This document shows positions 17,001 to 24,658 of a DNA stretch of 38,932 bases, piece after piece. The notes beneath the pieces are model-generated. The model was not told the origin of the DNA and did no database searches. It worked only from the letters and a program-made list of their open reading frames with translations. Every line of letters begins with the position of its first letter. Position 1 is the first letter of the stretch. Source of the DNA: JBDRCU01 sp043821485 (lineage in GTDB: Bacteria; Patescibacteriota; Minisyncoccia; 2-02-FULL-40-12; IGHO2-01-FULL-4-A); the NCBI GenBank assembly GCA_043821485.1, contig JBDRCU010000060.1, positions 1 through 38,932 of the forward strand. Direction: 5' to 3'. The position numbers and the translations under genes were made by a program.

Positions 17001-20000
17001 TCTCTTAAAATACGTTTTAATCACATTCATTATCCTCCTGCTTCTATCAGGGCTTGTTTCAATGTTTTCATCCGACCCTGAAACTTCAGAGGAAGAAATA
17101 ACTCTTTCAACGCTTGTATCTCAAATCAATGACGAAAAAATTAAATCTATCACAGTTCAAGGAGACGAACTTACTATTATTCTTCTCGGAGAAGAAGATA
17201 TAACTCAAACAGCAAAAAAAGAGCTTGACGCTTCTTTAACCGAAACATTGTCTAATCTGGGAGTGGATACCCAGAAACTCGCTCTCGTTGATATTGAATT
17301 TAAAAATGATTCAGGAACACTTTTTGTATTAGGTACTCTACTTCAATTTATGTTCCCTCTCTTAATTGTAGTAGTCTTCCTCTGGTTCATACTTCGTCAA
17401 GCACAACGAGGCGCAGCAGGAGCAATGAGCTTTGGTAAAACTAAGGCAAAATTAGCTAACAACGCTAATGGCAAAAAGAAGATTATGTTTAAAGATGTTG
17501 CCGGACTGGAAGAAGTAAAGGAAGAAGTCAGTGAAGTTGTAGATTTTCTCAAACACCCTCAAAAATTCGAAAAAGTAGGAGCACGCATGCCTCGAGGAAT
17601 ACTGCTTATCGGAGGTCCTGGAACAGGTAAGACTCTCTTGGCGAAAGCAGTTGCCAATGAAGCAAATGTTCCGTTTCATTTTGTTTCTGGTTCAGAATTC
17701 GTTGAAATGTTTGTTGGAGTAGGAGCGTCCGTAACAGGAGATACACCGGTGTTGATTAAAACTCCAACAGGCATAAAGCTTACTCCAATAAAAGACTATG
17801 TTGATTCCTATTACAAAGCCAAAGAAAATGGCTTCACCATTCCAATACAAGATGTATCTACTCTTGGTTTCAAATCTCAAAAAACAAAATGGCGAGGATT
17901 TAGTTCAAGAAAAAATGGAAAGCATCAATTCCATAAAGCTGTCTGGCAGAATGTACGAGGCGTCTACCGTCATAAGGTAAATAAAATATATAGAATTGAA
18001 TATCTGGGAGGGACTATACGCACTACAGGAGATCACAGTGTTTTCATAAGAGAAAAAAATTACATTACTGCAAAAAAAGCAAGTGAACTGCGTCCTGGAG
18101 ATAAATTGGTTGAGCTCCCATTCAAGGTACGGGGTAAATTTATTCCCGGTTTTGGCACCACACATAAAATTAAATCTTTTGATTTTAATCTTGTTCCATC
18201 AAATCTAGAGTTACGAGTCTGGGACGAAGATCAGGAGATGCTTGATAAATACAAATTTGCTCTCGCAAATCGCAACCTCATACCACAGTGGCAAATAGGA
18301 CAAACCATAGGAGCATCCCAAATGTCAGTATCAGAATGGCAGAGAGGCACTAGATATCCCCAAATTTTATCAAAAAAAGTACATACAGTAAGAAATTATC
18401 TTCCTAAAAGCATAACCATCACCCCCGACTTTATGCGTCTTCTGGGCTATTACCTTGCTGAAGGACGCACCACAAAACATTTTACAGAGTTCATTTTTGG
18501 AATACATGAAAAAGATCTGCACAAAGATTGCATACACCTTATTCAATCAATCTTCAATCTCAAACCGCGACTTGATACCACGGCCGACAACACGCTACGC
18601 ATAAATATATCTTCCGGTGATCTTGCTAGACTTTTTACACGATTATGCAACACTGGATCACACAATAAACATCTGCCTGAATTTATCTGGGAATTGCCCT
18701 ACCCCTACTTCGGGGAACTCTTGCGCGGATACAGCGAAGGCGATGGTTACACAACTACAGAAGGCAAACTTTCAATGGCATCTGTCAGTAAGCAATTAAT
18801 TACTGAATTAGCATGGCTTTGCAGTATGCATGGCATAAAAGCAACCGTTCAAGAAAAAGAGACCAAAGAGGGCCGCATTATTAAAAACAGACCAATTTCT
18901 AAAGGCAAGTACTGGACTCTAATGATCGGAAAATCAGCCCATCCGTTTATCCCATATACTGGCTCTAAACAGCAATACAAAAAACCTGTAATTCAAAAAA
19001 TTACAAAGGAGCCATATAACGACTATGTATATGATTTGTGCGGATGCGATAACGAAGCATTTTTCGGCGGAGACCAGCCTCTCTTACTGCATAATACCCG
19101 AGTTCGGGATACATTTGAAGCAGCTAAGAAGACATCTCCCGCAATAATTTTTGTAGATGAGATTGATGCAGTGGGACGTCATCGCGGTGCCGGCCTTGGA
19201 GGAGGCCATGATGAGCGCGAACAAACATTGAATCAAATCCTTGTTGAAATGGATGGCTTTGATACAAATGATGCAGTAATAGTTATAGCTGCAACTAATA
19301 GACCTGATATTTTGGATCCTGCACTTTTGCGTCCTGGACGTTTTGACCGCAGAATTGTTTTACATGAACCAACGATAAACGAACGCGATGAAATATTGCG
19401 ATTACATGCAGTAGATAAGCCTCTGGCTAAAAACGTAAATCTGCGAATAGTTGCAGAACGTACACCAGGATTTTCCGGTGCAGATCTTGCAAATATCATC
19501 AATGAGGGGGCAATACTTGCAGCACGAAAAAATCAGCTAGAAATAACACAAGTAAACCTGATTGAAGCGATTGAAAAAGTAATGCTTGGTCCAGAAAAGA
19601 AAACTCATGCATTCAATAAAAAGGAAAAAGAAATCGCAGCTTACCATGAGGCAGGACATGCACTGGTTGCAGCAAGTCTGCCCAATATGGATCCCGTGCA
19701 TAAGGTATCGATAATTTCACGCGGACGAGCAGGAGGGTATACTTTGAAACTACCAAGCGAAGATAAACATTTACGGTCAAAAGCAGAATTTGAGTCAGAA
19801 CTTGCCGTGCTTCTTGGCGGATACAGCGCAGAACAGTTTATGTATAATGATGTAACAACTGGTGCTTCGAATGACCTTGAAGTTGCATCCGACATGGCGC
19901 GCAAAATGGTTACTCAATACGGAATGTCTCTGAAGATAGGACCTGTTGTTCTTGGTGAAAAAGAAGGTGCAATATTTCTGGGCAAAGATATGACAACAAC

Positions 20001-20193
20001 CAAGAATTACTCCGAAGAAATAGCGCATCAAGTAGATCTTGAAGTTAGAGCACTTATTGTAAAAGCAAGAGATAAGGCAAAAACTCTCATAACGAAAAAC
20101 AAAGACAAACTCTATCGAATAGGCAAAGCATTAATCGAAAAAGAAGTCCTTGAACAAAAAGAATTTTACGCGCTTTTCAAAGGATCAGCTTAA
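16993..20193 (+). CDS. ftsH: ATP-dependent zinc metalloprotease FtsH, interrupted by an intein
   Basis: FtsH is a membrane AAA+ protease that degrades membrane and regulatory proteins. From the ATG at 16993 the precursor is 1066 aa, or 610 aa after removal of the 456-aa intein. Two membrane helices (about residues 6-25 and 113-135) flank a small external domain. Walker A is GGPGTGKT, Walker B IIFVDEID, the second region of homology ATNRPDILDPALLRPGRFDRR-like, and the zinc site HEAGH. The ATG overlaps the rpsA stop by 8 nt. A GTG at 16966 is also in frame but lies directly against a GGAAGG run, so it is less likely. The intein splits the AAA domain just after FVGVGA. Confidence 0.95.
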   Translation: MRNLLKYVLITFIILLLLSGLVSMFSSDPETSEEEITLSTLVSQINDEKIKSITVQGDELTIILLGEEDITQTAKKELDASLTETLSNLGVDTQKLALVDIEFKNDSGTLFVLGTLLQFMFPLLIVVVFLWFILRQAQRGAAGAMSFGKTKAKLANNANGKKKIMFKDVAGLEEVKEEVSEVVDFLKHPQKFEKVGARMPRGILLIGGPGTGKTLLAKAVANEANVPFHFVSGSEFVEMFVGVGASVTGDTPVLIKTPTGIKLTPIKDYVDSYYKAKENGFTIPIQDVSTLGFKSQKTKWRGFSSRKNGKHQFHKAVWQNVRGVYRHKVNKIYRIEYLGGTIRTTGDHSVFIREKNYITAKKASELRPGDKLVELPFKVRGKFIPGFGTTHKIKSFDFNLVPSNLELRVWDEDQEMLDKYKFALANRNLIPQWQIGQTIGASQMSVSEWQRGTRYPQILSKKVHTVRNYLPKSITITPDFMRLLGYYLAEGRTTKHFTEFIFGIHEKDLHKDCIHLIQSIFNLKPRLDTTADNTLRINISSGDLARLFTRLCNTGSHNKHLPEFIWELPYPYFGELLRGYSEGDGYTTTEGKLSMASVSKQLITELAWLCSMHGIKATVQEKETKEGRIIKNRPISKGKYWTLMIGKSAHPFIPYTGSKQQYKKPVIQKITKEPYNDYVYDLCGCDNEAFFGGDQPLLLHNTRVRDTFEAAKKTSPAIIFVDEIDAVGRHRGAGLGGGHDEREQTLNQILVEMDGFDTNDAVIVIAATNRPDILDPALLRPGRFDRRIVLHEPTINERDEILRLHAVDKPLAKNVNLRIVAERTPGFSGADLANIINEGAILAARKNQLEITQVNLIEAIEKVMLGPEKKTHAFNKKEKEIAAYHEAGHALVAASLPNMDPVHKVSIISRGRAGGYTLKLPSEDKHLRSKAEFESELAVLLGGYSAEQFMYNDVTTGASNDLEVASDMARKMVTQYGMSLKIGPVVLGEKEGAIFLGKDMTTTKNYSEEIAHQVDLEVRALIVKARDKAKTLITKNKDKLYRIGKALIEKEVLEQKEFYALFKGSA
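17728..19095 (+). mobile_element. FtsH intein with LAGLIDADG endonuclease
   Basis: A 456-aa intein. It starts with Ser (SVTGDTPVL) after GVGA and ends LLLHN before Thr+1 (TRVRD). Splicing rebuilds GVGATRVRD where most FtsH proteins have GVGASRVRD, so the host residue became a Thr nucleophile. Block B shows TTGDHSVF at 99-106. A small HTH-like segment (GQTIGASQMSVSEWQRG, about 191-207) precedes two LAGLIDADG motifs, LLGYYLAEG (238-246) and LLRGYSEGDG (331-340). The endonuclease looks intact. Confidence 0.93.
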
Positions 20194-20203
20194 ATAACAC
20201 TCG

Positions 20204-20232
20204 TTGACTAAGCACTAAATACGACGTACACT
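20204..20232 (+). promoter_or_regulatory. Promoter of the tRNA-Ile/tRNA-Val operon
   Basis: TTGACT (20204-20209) and TACACT (20227-20232) are separated by exactly 17 nt. Transcription would begin about 30 nt before tRNA-Ile. Confidence 0.65.
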
Positions 20233-20269
20233 AATGTTTATAAATGCAGTTTTCTGTACGTTATTATAT

Positions 20270-20346
20270 GCGCATGTAGCTCAGTCGGTTAGAGCAGTCG
20301 TCTTATAAGCGACAGGTCCCAGGTTCGAGTCCTGGCATGCGCACCA
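20270..20346 (+). tRNA. tRNA-Ile(TAT)
   Basis: A full cloverleaf with acceptor GCGCATG/CATGCGC, anticodon loop CTTATAA (anticodon TAT, reads ATA) and T-loop TTCGAGT. The CCA end is encoded (20344-20346). Bacteria usually read ATA with a lysidine-modified CAT tRNA; a TAT tRNA-Ile is the less common solution. Confidence 0.93.
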
Positions 20347-20359
20347 GAAAATTATATAA

Positions 20360-20433
20360 GGGCGATTAGCTCAGTTGGCTAGAGCGTCTCGTTTACACCG
20401 AGAAGGCCACAGGTTCGAGTCCTGTATCGCCCA
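20360..20433 (+). tRNA. tRNA-Val(TAC)
   Basis: Acceptor GGGCGAT/ATCGCCC, anticodon loop TTTACAC (anticodon TAC) and T-loop TTCGAGT. No CCA is encoded. It lies 13 nt after tRNA-Ile, and a protein gene starts 2 nt after its discriminator base, so RNase processing must release that mRNA. Confidence 0.95.
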
Positions 20434-20435
20434 CT

Positions 20436-20948
20436 ATGAAAGAGAAAAAAACAGCCAGAAAAGTCTTTGGAAAAGAGCAAGGGCTTGGTGAATCTCCAAC
20501 GATACGAAGGTATGAAAAAATCGCCTCGCTAAAGGAAGAGATCGCCTCACTAGAGGAAGCAAAGAAACCATGGGAAATATTAAGTAAACTTATCGAAAAA
20601 TTAAAAACTGACACAAGAGAAAAGTTAGAAAATGCCGAGATGGAGCCCACTTTAAAAACTCGGGTATTCGACCTTCTATCAGAGATGTTAACCCTCGCAG
20701 AAGATGGCAAAAATTTTTATTCTTATCTAAGACAGTTAAATGAAGAAAATATAGAAGAACACTTAAAAAAATCCATAAATGATCTTATTTCTATTATTGA
20801 AAAAGCTGCAAGATTAAAACCGACAACCGAAAATCGGCAAGACAATACAATACAAGAACTTCGTGAAAATAAAAGGAAAATAATAGAAACCTGTGGAAGC
20901 GTACTTACTGCAATAGCCCATATCTCCCCAGAGATACCGAATAAATGA
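20436..20948 (+). CDS. Coiled-coil protein of unknown function
   Basis: A 170-aa, strongly charged and mostly helical protein that I cannot place. Coiled-coil-like stretches lie at about residues 24-64 and 98-125. There is no signal peptide or membrane helix. The ATG starts 2 nt after tRNA-Val(TAC), and its TGA overlaps the ATG of the pseudouridine synthase (ATGA). The gene therefore sits in a tRNA-headed operon and, without an independent promoter, has a 5' end made by tRNA processing. Confidence 0.6.
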   Translation: MKEKKTARKVFGKEQGLGESPTIRRYEKIASLKEEIASLEEAKKPWEILSKLIEKLKTDTREKLENAEMEPTLKTRVFDLLSEMLTLAEDGKNFYSYLRQLNEENIEEHLKKSINDLISIIEKAARLKPTTENRQDNTIQELRENKRKIIETCGSVLTAIAHISPEIPNK

Positions 20949-21637
20949 CAATTATTCACGAAAACAAAAATTTTCTCGTCCTTGATAAACCCTCCGGCTT
21001 ACTCACCCATCCCAAAAATTCAAATGACAAAACTGAGTCTGTAGTCTCTTGGATTTTAAAAAAATATCCAGAAATCAAAAATATTGGCGAAGATCCAATC
21101 CGTCCCGGTATTGTACATCGCTTGGATAAAGAAACTTCCGGACTAATGATTGTTGCGCGTACGCAGGATGCTTTTGGATATTTTAAAAAACAATTTCAGG
21201 AACATAAAATTCAAAAAACATATTTAGCTCTTGTATATGGTCAGGTTAAAAATGGATATGGAACAATAGATAAACCTCTTGGCAAAATTGGCACTCGTCA
21301 AACAACACAAATTCAGGGCAAACATGAGCTCAAAGAACGTGACGCAATAACAGATTACAAAGTTTTAGAAAGGTATAAGGATTATACATTACTTGAAGTC
21401 ATGCCTCGTACTGGACGCACTCATCAAATACGTATACATCTTAAGTCTATCGGCCACCCAATAGTATGTGACATTTGGTATGCCGGACGTAAAGCGATAT
21501 GTCCTCCCGAATTAGGCAGGCTATTCCTACATGCCCAGAAACTTGAATTTACCACTCCAGAGGGACAAGGACTCATGCTTGAAACAGAAATCCCCGAAAT
21601 TTTGCAAAATTTTCTCAATAAACTTGATAAAAATTAA
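20945..21637 (+). CDS. RluA-family 23S rRNA/tRNA pseudouridine synthase
   Basis: A 230-aa enzyme that isomerises uridine to pseudouridine in RNA. The RluA-type active site is HRLDKETSG with catalytic D61, preceded by DKPSGLLTHP and followed by RTGRTHQIRIHL. There is no N-terminal S4 domain, unlike RluC/RluD, so the target RNA is open. The start overlaps the previous stop by 4 nt. Confidence 0.9.
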   Translation: MTIIHENKNFLVLDKPSGLLTHPKNSNDKTESVVSWILKKYPEIKNIGEDPIRPGIVHRLDKETSGLMIVARTQDAFGYFKKQFQEHKIQKTYLALVYGQVKNGYGTIDKPLGKIGTRQTTQIQGKHELKERDAITDYKVLERYKDYTLLEVMPRTGRTHQIRIHLKSIGHPIVCDIWYAGRKAICPPELGRLFLHAQKLEFTTPEGQGLMLETEIPEILQNFLNKLDKN

Positions 21638-21652
21638 ACTTTCCTGTACTAT
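21624..21652 (+). promoter_or_regulatory. Promoter of rplS
   Basis: TTGATA (21624-21629) and TACTAT (21647-21652) are separated by 17 nt. The rplS ATG follows at 21662, so the mRNA is leaderless or nearly so. Confidence 0.7.
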
Positions 21653-21661
21653 ATCCTAACC

Positions 21662-22138
21662 ATGACAAATACAATACAAGCTTTTAATTCCAAGCAAATA
21701 TCTAATAAAGACCTGTCATATATGAGGCCCGGTCTTACTTTACGGGTTCACCAAAAGATTAAAGACGGGGCAAAGACCCGTATTCAGATTTTTGAAGGGA
21801 TAGTAATTGCTCAAAAACACGGCCTTGGACCGAATGGAACTGTAACTATTCGCAAGATAGCAAGCGGTGTTGGCGTAGAAAGAACCTTTCCAGTACATTC
21901 CCCTAATATTGAAAAATTTGAAGTTGTAAAAGTGTCCAAAACACGCAGAGCAAAACTCTATTATCTCCGAGATAAAACAGCTCGCGAACAGCGCAAAAAA
22001 ACGCGTATTTTAGAAGGTGAGACTCTCAAGGCTCAAACAGTTGCAGATGCTGAACAAGAAGAAGTAAAGCCCAAAAAAGTCAAAGACGAAACTCCAGAAG
22101 AACAGGAGACAGAAGAAGTACAATCTGAAAAAAAATAG
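21662..22138 (+). CDS. rplS: 50S ribosomal protein L19 with acidic C-terminal tail
   Basis: L19 sits at the 30S-50S interface. Residues 1-118 are the conserved fold, with RPGLTLRVHQKI, QIFEGIVIA, TVTIRKIASGVGVERTFP and KTRRAKLYYLRDK. Residues 119-158 form an extra, glutamate/lysine-rich tail not found in E. coli L19 (115 aa). The gene has its own promoter and is closed by a bidirectional terminator. Confidence 0.95.
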   Translation: MTNTIQAFNSKQISNKDLSYMRPGLTLRVHQKIKDGAKTRIQIFEGIVIAQKHGLGPNGTVTIRKIASGVGVERTFPVHSPNIEKFEVVKVSKTRRAKLYYLRDKTAREQRKKTRILEGETLKAQTVADAEQEEVKPKKVKDETPEEQETEEVQSEKK

Positions 22139-22152
22139 AATAATATACGATA

Positions 22153-22186
22153 AAACAAAAAGAGGATATATATCCTCTTTTTGTTT
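22153..22186. terminator. Bidirectional terminator after rplS
   Basis: A perfect 14-bp stem (22153-22166 with 22173-22186) is flanked by A and T runs on both sides, so it can end transcription in either direction. It separates rplS from the LAGLIDADG gene. Confidence 0.85.
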
Positions 22187-22217
22187 GGTATAATTGGTAT
22201 ACGCTTCATACTTGAGA
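22186..22217 (+). pseudogene. Possible 5' half of a broken tRNA-Leu
   Basis: The stretch GGTATAATTGGTATACGC then CTTGAGA resembles the D-arm and anticodon loop of bacterial tRNA-Leu genes (AATTGGTAGAC...CTTGAG). Similarity stops just after the anticodon loop. An acceptor strand is not recognisable upstream. The same bases provide a good -35 box (TTGAGA, 22212-22217), so the match could be chance. Confidence 0.3.
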
Positions 22218-22240
22218 TTTTTAGACATAAATGATATACT
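22212..22240 (+). promoter_or_regulatory. Promoter of the LAGLIDADG gene, leaderless
   Basis: TTGAGA (22212-22217), a 17-nt spacer and TATACT (22235-22240) with TGA before it form a near-consensus promoter. The ATG follows 7 nt later. Confidence 0.7.
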
Positions 22241-22247
22241 TAATTAC

Positions 22248-22910
22248 ATGCCAGGTATAAAACCTCAAGGAAAAACAAAAATTAAATGGTCTCCAGAATT
22301 CGCATATGCTATCGGCTTAATAACTACGGACGGAAGTCTTTCAAAAAATGGTCGCCATATAAATTTCACTACTAAAGATTTAGAACAAGCAAAAAATTTT
22401 AAAAAATGTCTCGGAATAACAGCGAAGTTAGGAAAAAAGAGATCAGGATATACAGGACTTAAGATATATCACAATATACAATTTAGCGACGTCTTATTTT
22501 ACAGATTTCTTGAAGGAATAGGATTGACGCCTGCTAAAAGTAAGACACTTGGAATACTCACTATACCCAATAAATACCTATATGATTTTCTACGAGGACA
22601 TCTTGATGGCGACGGCTCATTCTATTCATATTATGACAAACGCTGGAAGTCTAGTTTCATGTTCTATACAGTTTTTATCTCATCCAGTAAAAAACATATC
22701 GTGTGGATACGAGATACCTTAAGAGCAAGATTAAATATAAATGGACATATCTCTAAATCCGTAAATAGCGTAATCTACCAACTAAAATATGCCAAAAACG
22801 AATCCATGCGTTTACTTAAAAAAATTTACTACGATAAAAATGTTATTTGTTTGACACGAAAACGCTTGAAAATTGAGAAAGCTTTGAGTACAGTTAATTT
22901 ATCCTTGTAA
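22248..22910 (+). CDS. Free-standing LAGLIDADG homing endonuclease
   Basis: A 220-aa protein with two LAGLIDADG motifs, YAIGLITTDGS (residues 20-30) and FLRGHLDGDGS (114-124). It should therefore act as a monomer that cuts one DNA site. The acidic residues at both motif ends are kept. The ATG at 22248 is chosen over a TTG at 22194, because the promoter lies between them. The stop ends 1 nt before tRNA-Leu(GAG), in the same direction. No splicing domains flank it, so it is not an intein. Its target may be the tRNA gene itself (inference). Confidence 0.88.
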   Translation: MPGIKPQGKTKIKWSPEFAYAIGLITTDGSLSKNGRHINFTTKDLEQAKNFKKCLGITAKLGKKRSGYTGLKIYHNIQFSDVLFYRFLEGIGLTPAKSKTLGILTIPNKYLYDFLRGHLDGDGSFYSYYDKRWKSSFMFYTVFISSSKKHIVWIRDTLRARLNINGHISKSVNSVIYQLKYAKNESMRLLKKIYYDKNVICLTRKRLKIEKALSTVNLSL

Positions 22911-22911
22911 T

Positions 22912-22995
22912 GCCCAGATGCAGGAACTGGTAGACTGGCACGGTTGAGGGCCGTGTGTCCTTACGGACGTGAGGGTTCGACTCCCTCTCTGGGCA
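22912..22995 (+). tRNA. tRNA-Leu(GAG)
   Basis: Class II tRNA with acceptor GCCCAGA/TCTGGGC, anticodon loop TTGAGGG (anticodon GAG), a variable arm and T-loop TTCGACT. No CCA is encoded. It starts 1 nt after the endonuclease stop codon. Confidence 0.93.
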
Positions 22996-23032
22996 CTGAC
23001 TACGCTCTTTTGAGCTTTTTATTTTAACCAAT

Positions 23033-23800
23033 ATGCAAATCAAACCAATCAAAACCCGGATACTCAATCCCCCACAAGACGATTTACTTGAGGCTATTTC
23101 AAAGTCTCTCAAACGTATTCCCGAATCCAGTGTGTTGGCTATCACTTCCAAAGTTGTAAGTATATGGGAGGGACGATGCATACCAACAGCAGACATCGAG
23201 AAAGACAAACTCATCAAACAAGAAGCAAATCTATATATAGACCGTGATGCAGTTCCAGGTGAGTGGGTAATGCATACAATTAAAAACAATCTCATGATCC
23301 CCTCTGCCGGCATTGATGAATCAAATGCAAATAACCACTATATCCTATGGCCAGAGGATCCAGTAAGCTCAGCCAAAAAACTTTGGCAATGGATCAGAGA
23401 AAAATACAAAGTCTCCAATGTCGGTGTCGTTATCGTTGACTCGCATACAATACCTTTGCGCCGTGGGACCATGGGCATTTCACTTTCACATTATGGATTT
23501 AAACCTTTGAAAGATTACAGGGGCAAGAAAGATCTATTTGGCCGCAAAAATAAGATATCTCAACTCAATATTCCAGACGGTCTTGCTTCAACAGCAATAT
23601 TCGCAATGGGTGAAAATAACGAACAAACACCCTTAACACTCATAACTGATATCCCGCATATTGTATTTACTGATAAACCATTCAAAACAAAAAAACGATT
23701 CTCCTCATTTGAAATCACAACAAAGGAAGATCTCTACTATCCTCTTATTAAAAACACTAAGTGGCACAAAGGTAAAGGCGGAAAAGGTGGAAAAAAGTAA
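23033..23800 (+). CDS. CofE-like (F420-0:gamma-glutamyl ligase family) protein
   Basis: A 255-aa protein. The family marks are ITSKVVSIWEGR near residue 42, the conserved AGIDESNA at about 92-99, VIVDSHTIPLRRGTMG at about 132-147 and the downstream MGE stretch. CofE adds glutamate to coenzyme F420-0. I see no other F420 gene here, and F420 use is not expected in Patescibacteria, so the true substrate may differ. The tail GKGGKGGKK is basic. The gene follows tRNA-Leu(GAG) by 37 nt and is not coupled to it. Confidence 0.8.
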   Translation: MQIKPIKTRILNPPQDDLLEAISKSLKRIPESSVLAITSKVVSIWEGRCIPTADIEKDKLIKQEANLYIDRDAVPGEWVMHTIKNNLMIPSAGIDESNANNHYILWPEDPVSSAKKLWQWIREKYKVSNVGVVIVDSHTIPLRRGTMGISLSHYGFKPLKDYRGKKDLFGRKNKISQLNIPDGLASTAIFAMGENNEQTPLTLITDIPHIVFTDKPFKTKKRFSSFEITTKEDLYYPLIKNTKWHKGKGGKGGKK

Positions 23801-23802
23801 AT

Positions 23803-23822
23803 AACTAATAAAATTATTAGTT
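23803..23822 (+). terminator. AT-only hairpin after the CofE-like gene
   Basis: A 9-bp stem of almost only A-T pairs (23803-23811 with 23814-23822), followed by a short T-rich stretch. It is weak as a terminator but sits just past the stop codon. Confidence 0.35.
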
Positions 23823-23837
23823 TATTCGTACTTCTGA

Positions 23838-23846
23838 TGCTATACT
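23838..23846 (+). promoter_or_regulatory. Extended -10 promoter of HTH gene A
   Basis: TGC followed by TATACT (23841-23846) lies 6 nt before the ATG at 23853. No good -35 box is seen, so the TG extension probably compensates. The transcript would be leaderless. Confidence 0.6.
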
Positions 23847-23852
23847 ATATAC

Positions 23853-24551
23853 ATGGAATCCAAGTGGTACGAATTAAAACCTCAAATTATAAATCTAAGA
23901 AAGAAGGGTACCTCTATGACCAAGATAGAGAAGATATTTGGCGTTCCTCGTTCTACGTTAAGTAGTTGGTTTAAAAATATAAAACTAACCAAAAAACAGA
24001 AGACAAAATTATTAAAAAATTCTTCAAAAGCATTGATAAAGGCTCGAAAAAAAGCTGTAATGTGGCACAATGAGGGGAAGCGAAAGAGGTTACAAGAAGC
24101 TAAAGAAAATGCCCTGTCATCTTTCTCAAAACTGGATATAAAAGATAATAATATTTTAGAATTAACTTTAGCTTTATTATATCTAGGCGAAGGATCGAAA
24201 AAGACCGTAGAAACATCTCTGGCAAATACCGATCCCCTAATTCTTAATTTCTTCATAGGTGCCGTGAGAAGATTGTATAATACCCCTACTTCTAAATTAA
24301 TCTGTGAATTACACATAAGAGCAGATCAAAATCCTGAAAGAATAAGAAAATATTGGTCTAAAAAATTAAAATTGCCTCTAAAGAACTTCAAGAATCCTAT
24401 AGCAGATAAAAGGACTTTAGGCTCCAAGACATACCCTTATTATAAAGGTGTATGCAATGTACGCTGTGGAGCTGTTGCGATTCAAAGAAAATTAGTATAC
24501 CTTAGTAGAATCTATTGCGAAAAAATAGCAAATAATAAATTGGGCTCATAG
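23853..24551 (+). CDS. HTH protein with LAGLIDADG-like motif, tRNA-linked (copy A)
   Basis: A 232-aa protein of the same build as those at 27184 and 37101. Residues 1-45 form a homeodomain/resolvase-like HTH (RKKGTSMTKIEKIFGVPRSTLSSWF). A basic linker follows, then a domain with LALLYLGEGSKK (about 105-116), ANTDPLILNFF, ICELHIRADQN, RIRKYWSKKL and PLKNF. LGEG resembles the end of one LAGLIDADG motif. Its last three codons and stop are made from tRNA bases: GGC TCA TAG are nucleotides 1-9 plus 10 of tRNA-Val(GAC). I infer a homing-type endonuclease acting as a dimer; no function is shown directly. Confidence 0.7.
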   Translation: MESKWYELKPQIINLRKKGTSMTKIEKIFGVPRSTLSSWFKNIKLTKKQKTKLLKNSSKALIKARKKAVMWHNEGKRKRLQEAKENALSSFSKLDIKDNNILELTLALLYLGEGSKKTVETSLANTDPLILNFFIGAVRRLYNTPTSKLICELHIRADQNPERIRKYWSKKLKLPLKNFKNPIADKRTLGSKTYPYYKGVCNVRCGAVAIQRKLVYLSRIYCEKIANNKLGS

Positions 24552-24613
24552 TTCATTGGTAGAACGCGTTGTTGACATCAACGAGGTAGTAGGTTCGATT
24601 CCTACTGGGCCCA
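24542..24613 (+). tRNA. tRNA-Val(GAC)
   Basis: Acceptor GGGCTCA/TGGGCCC with one G-U pair, anticodon loop TTGACAT (anticodon GAC) and T-loop TTCGATT. No full CCA is encoded. Its first 10 nt are also the 3' end of HTH gene A, so mRNA and tRNA cannot both be taken intact from one transcript. Confidence 0.94.
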
Positions 24614-24658
24614 CCTGAGATAATCTAATATAGAGTAATATAAACTGGCATAGATAAT

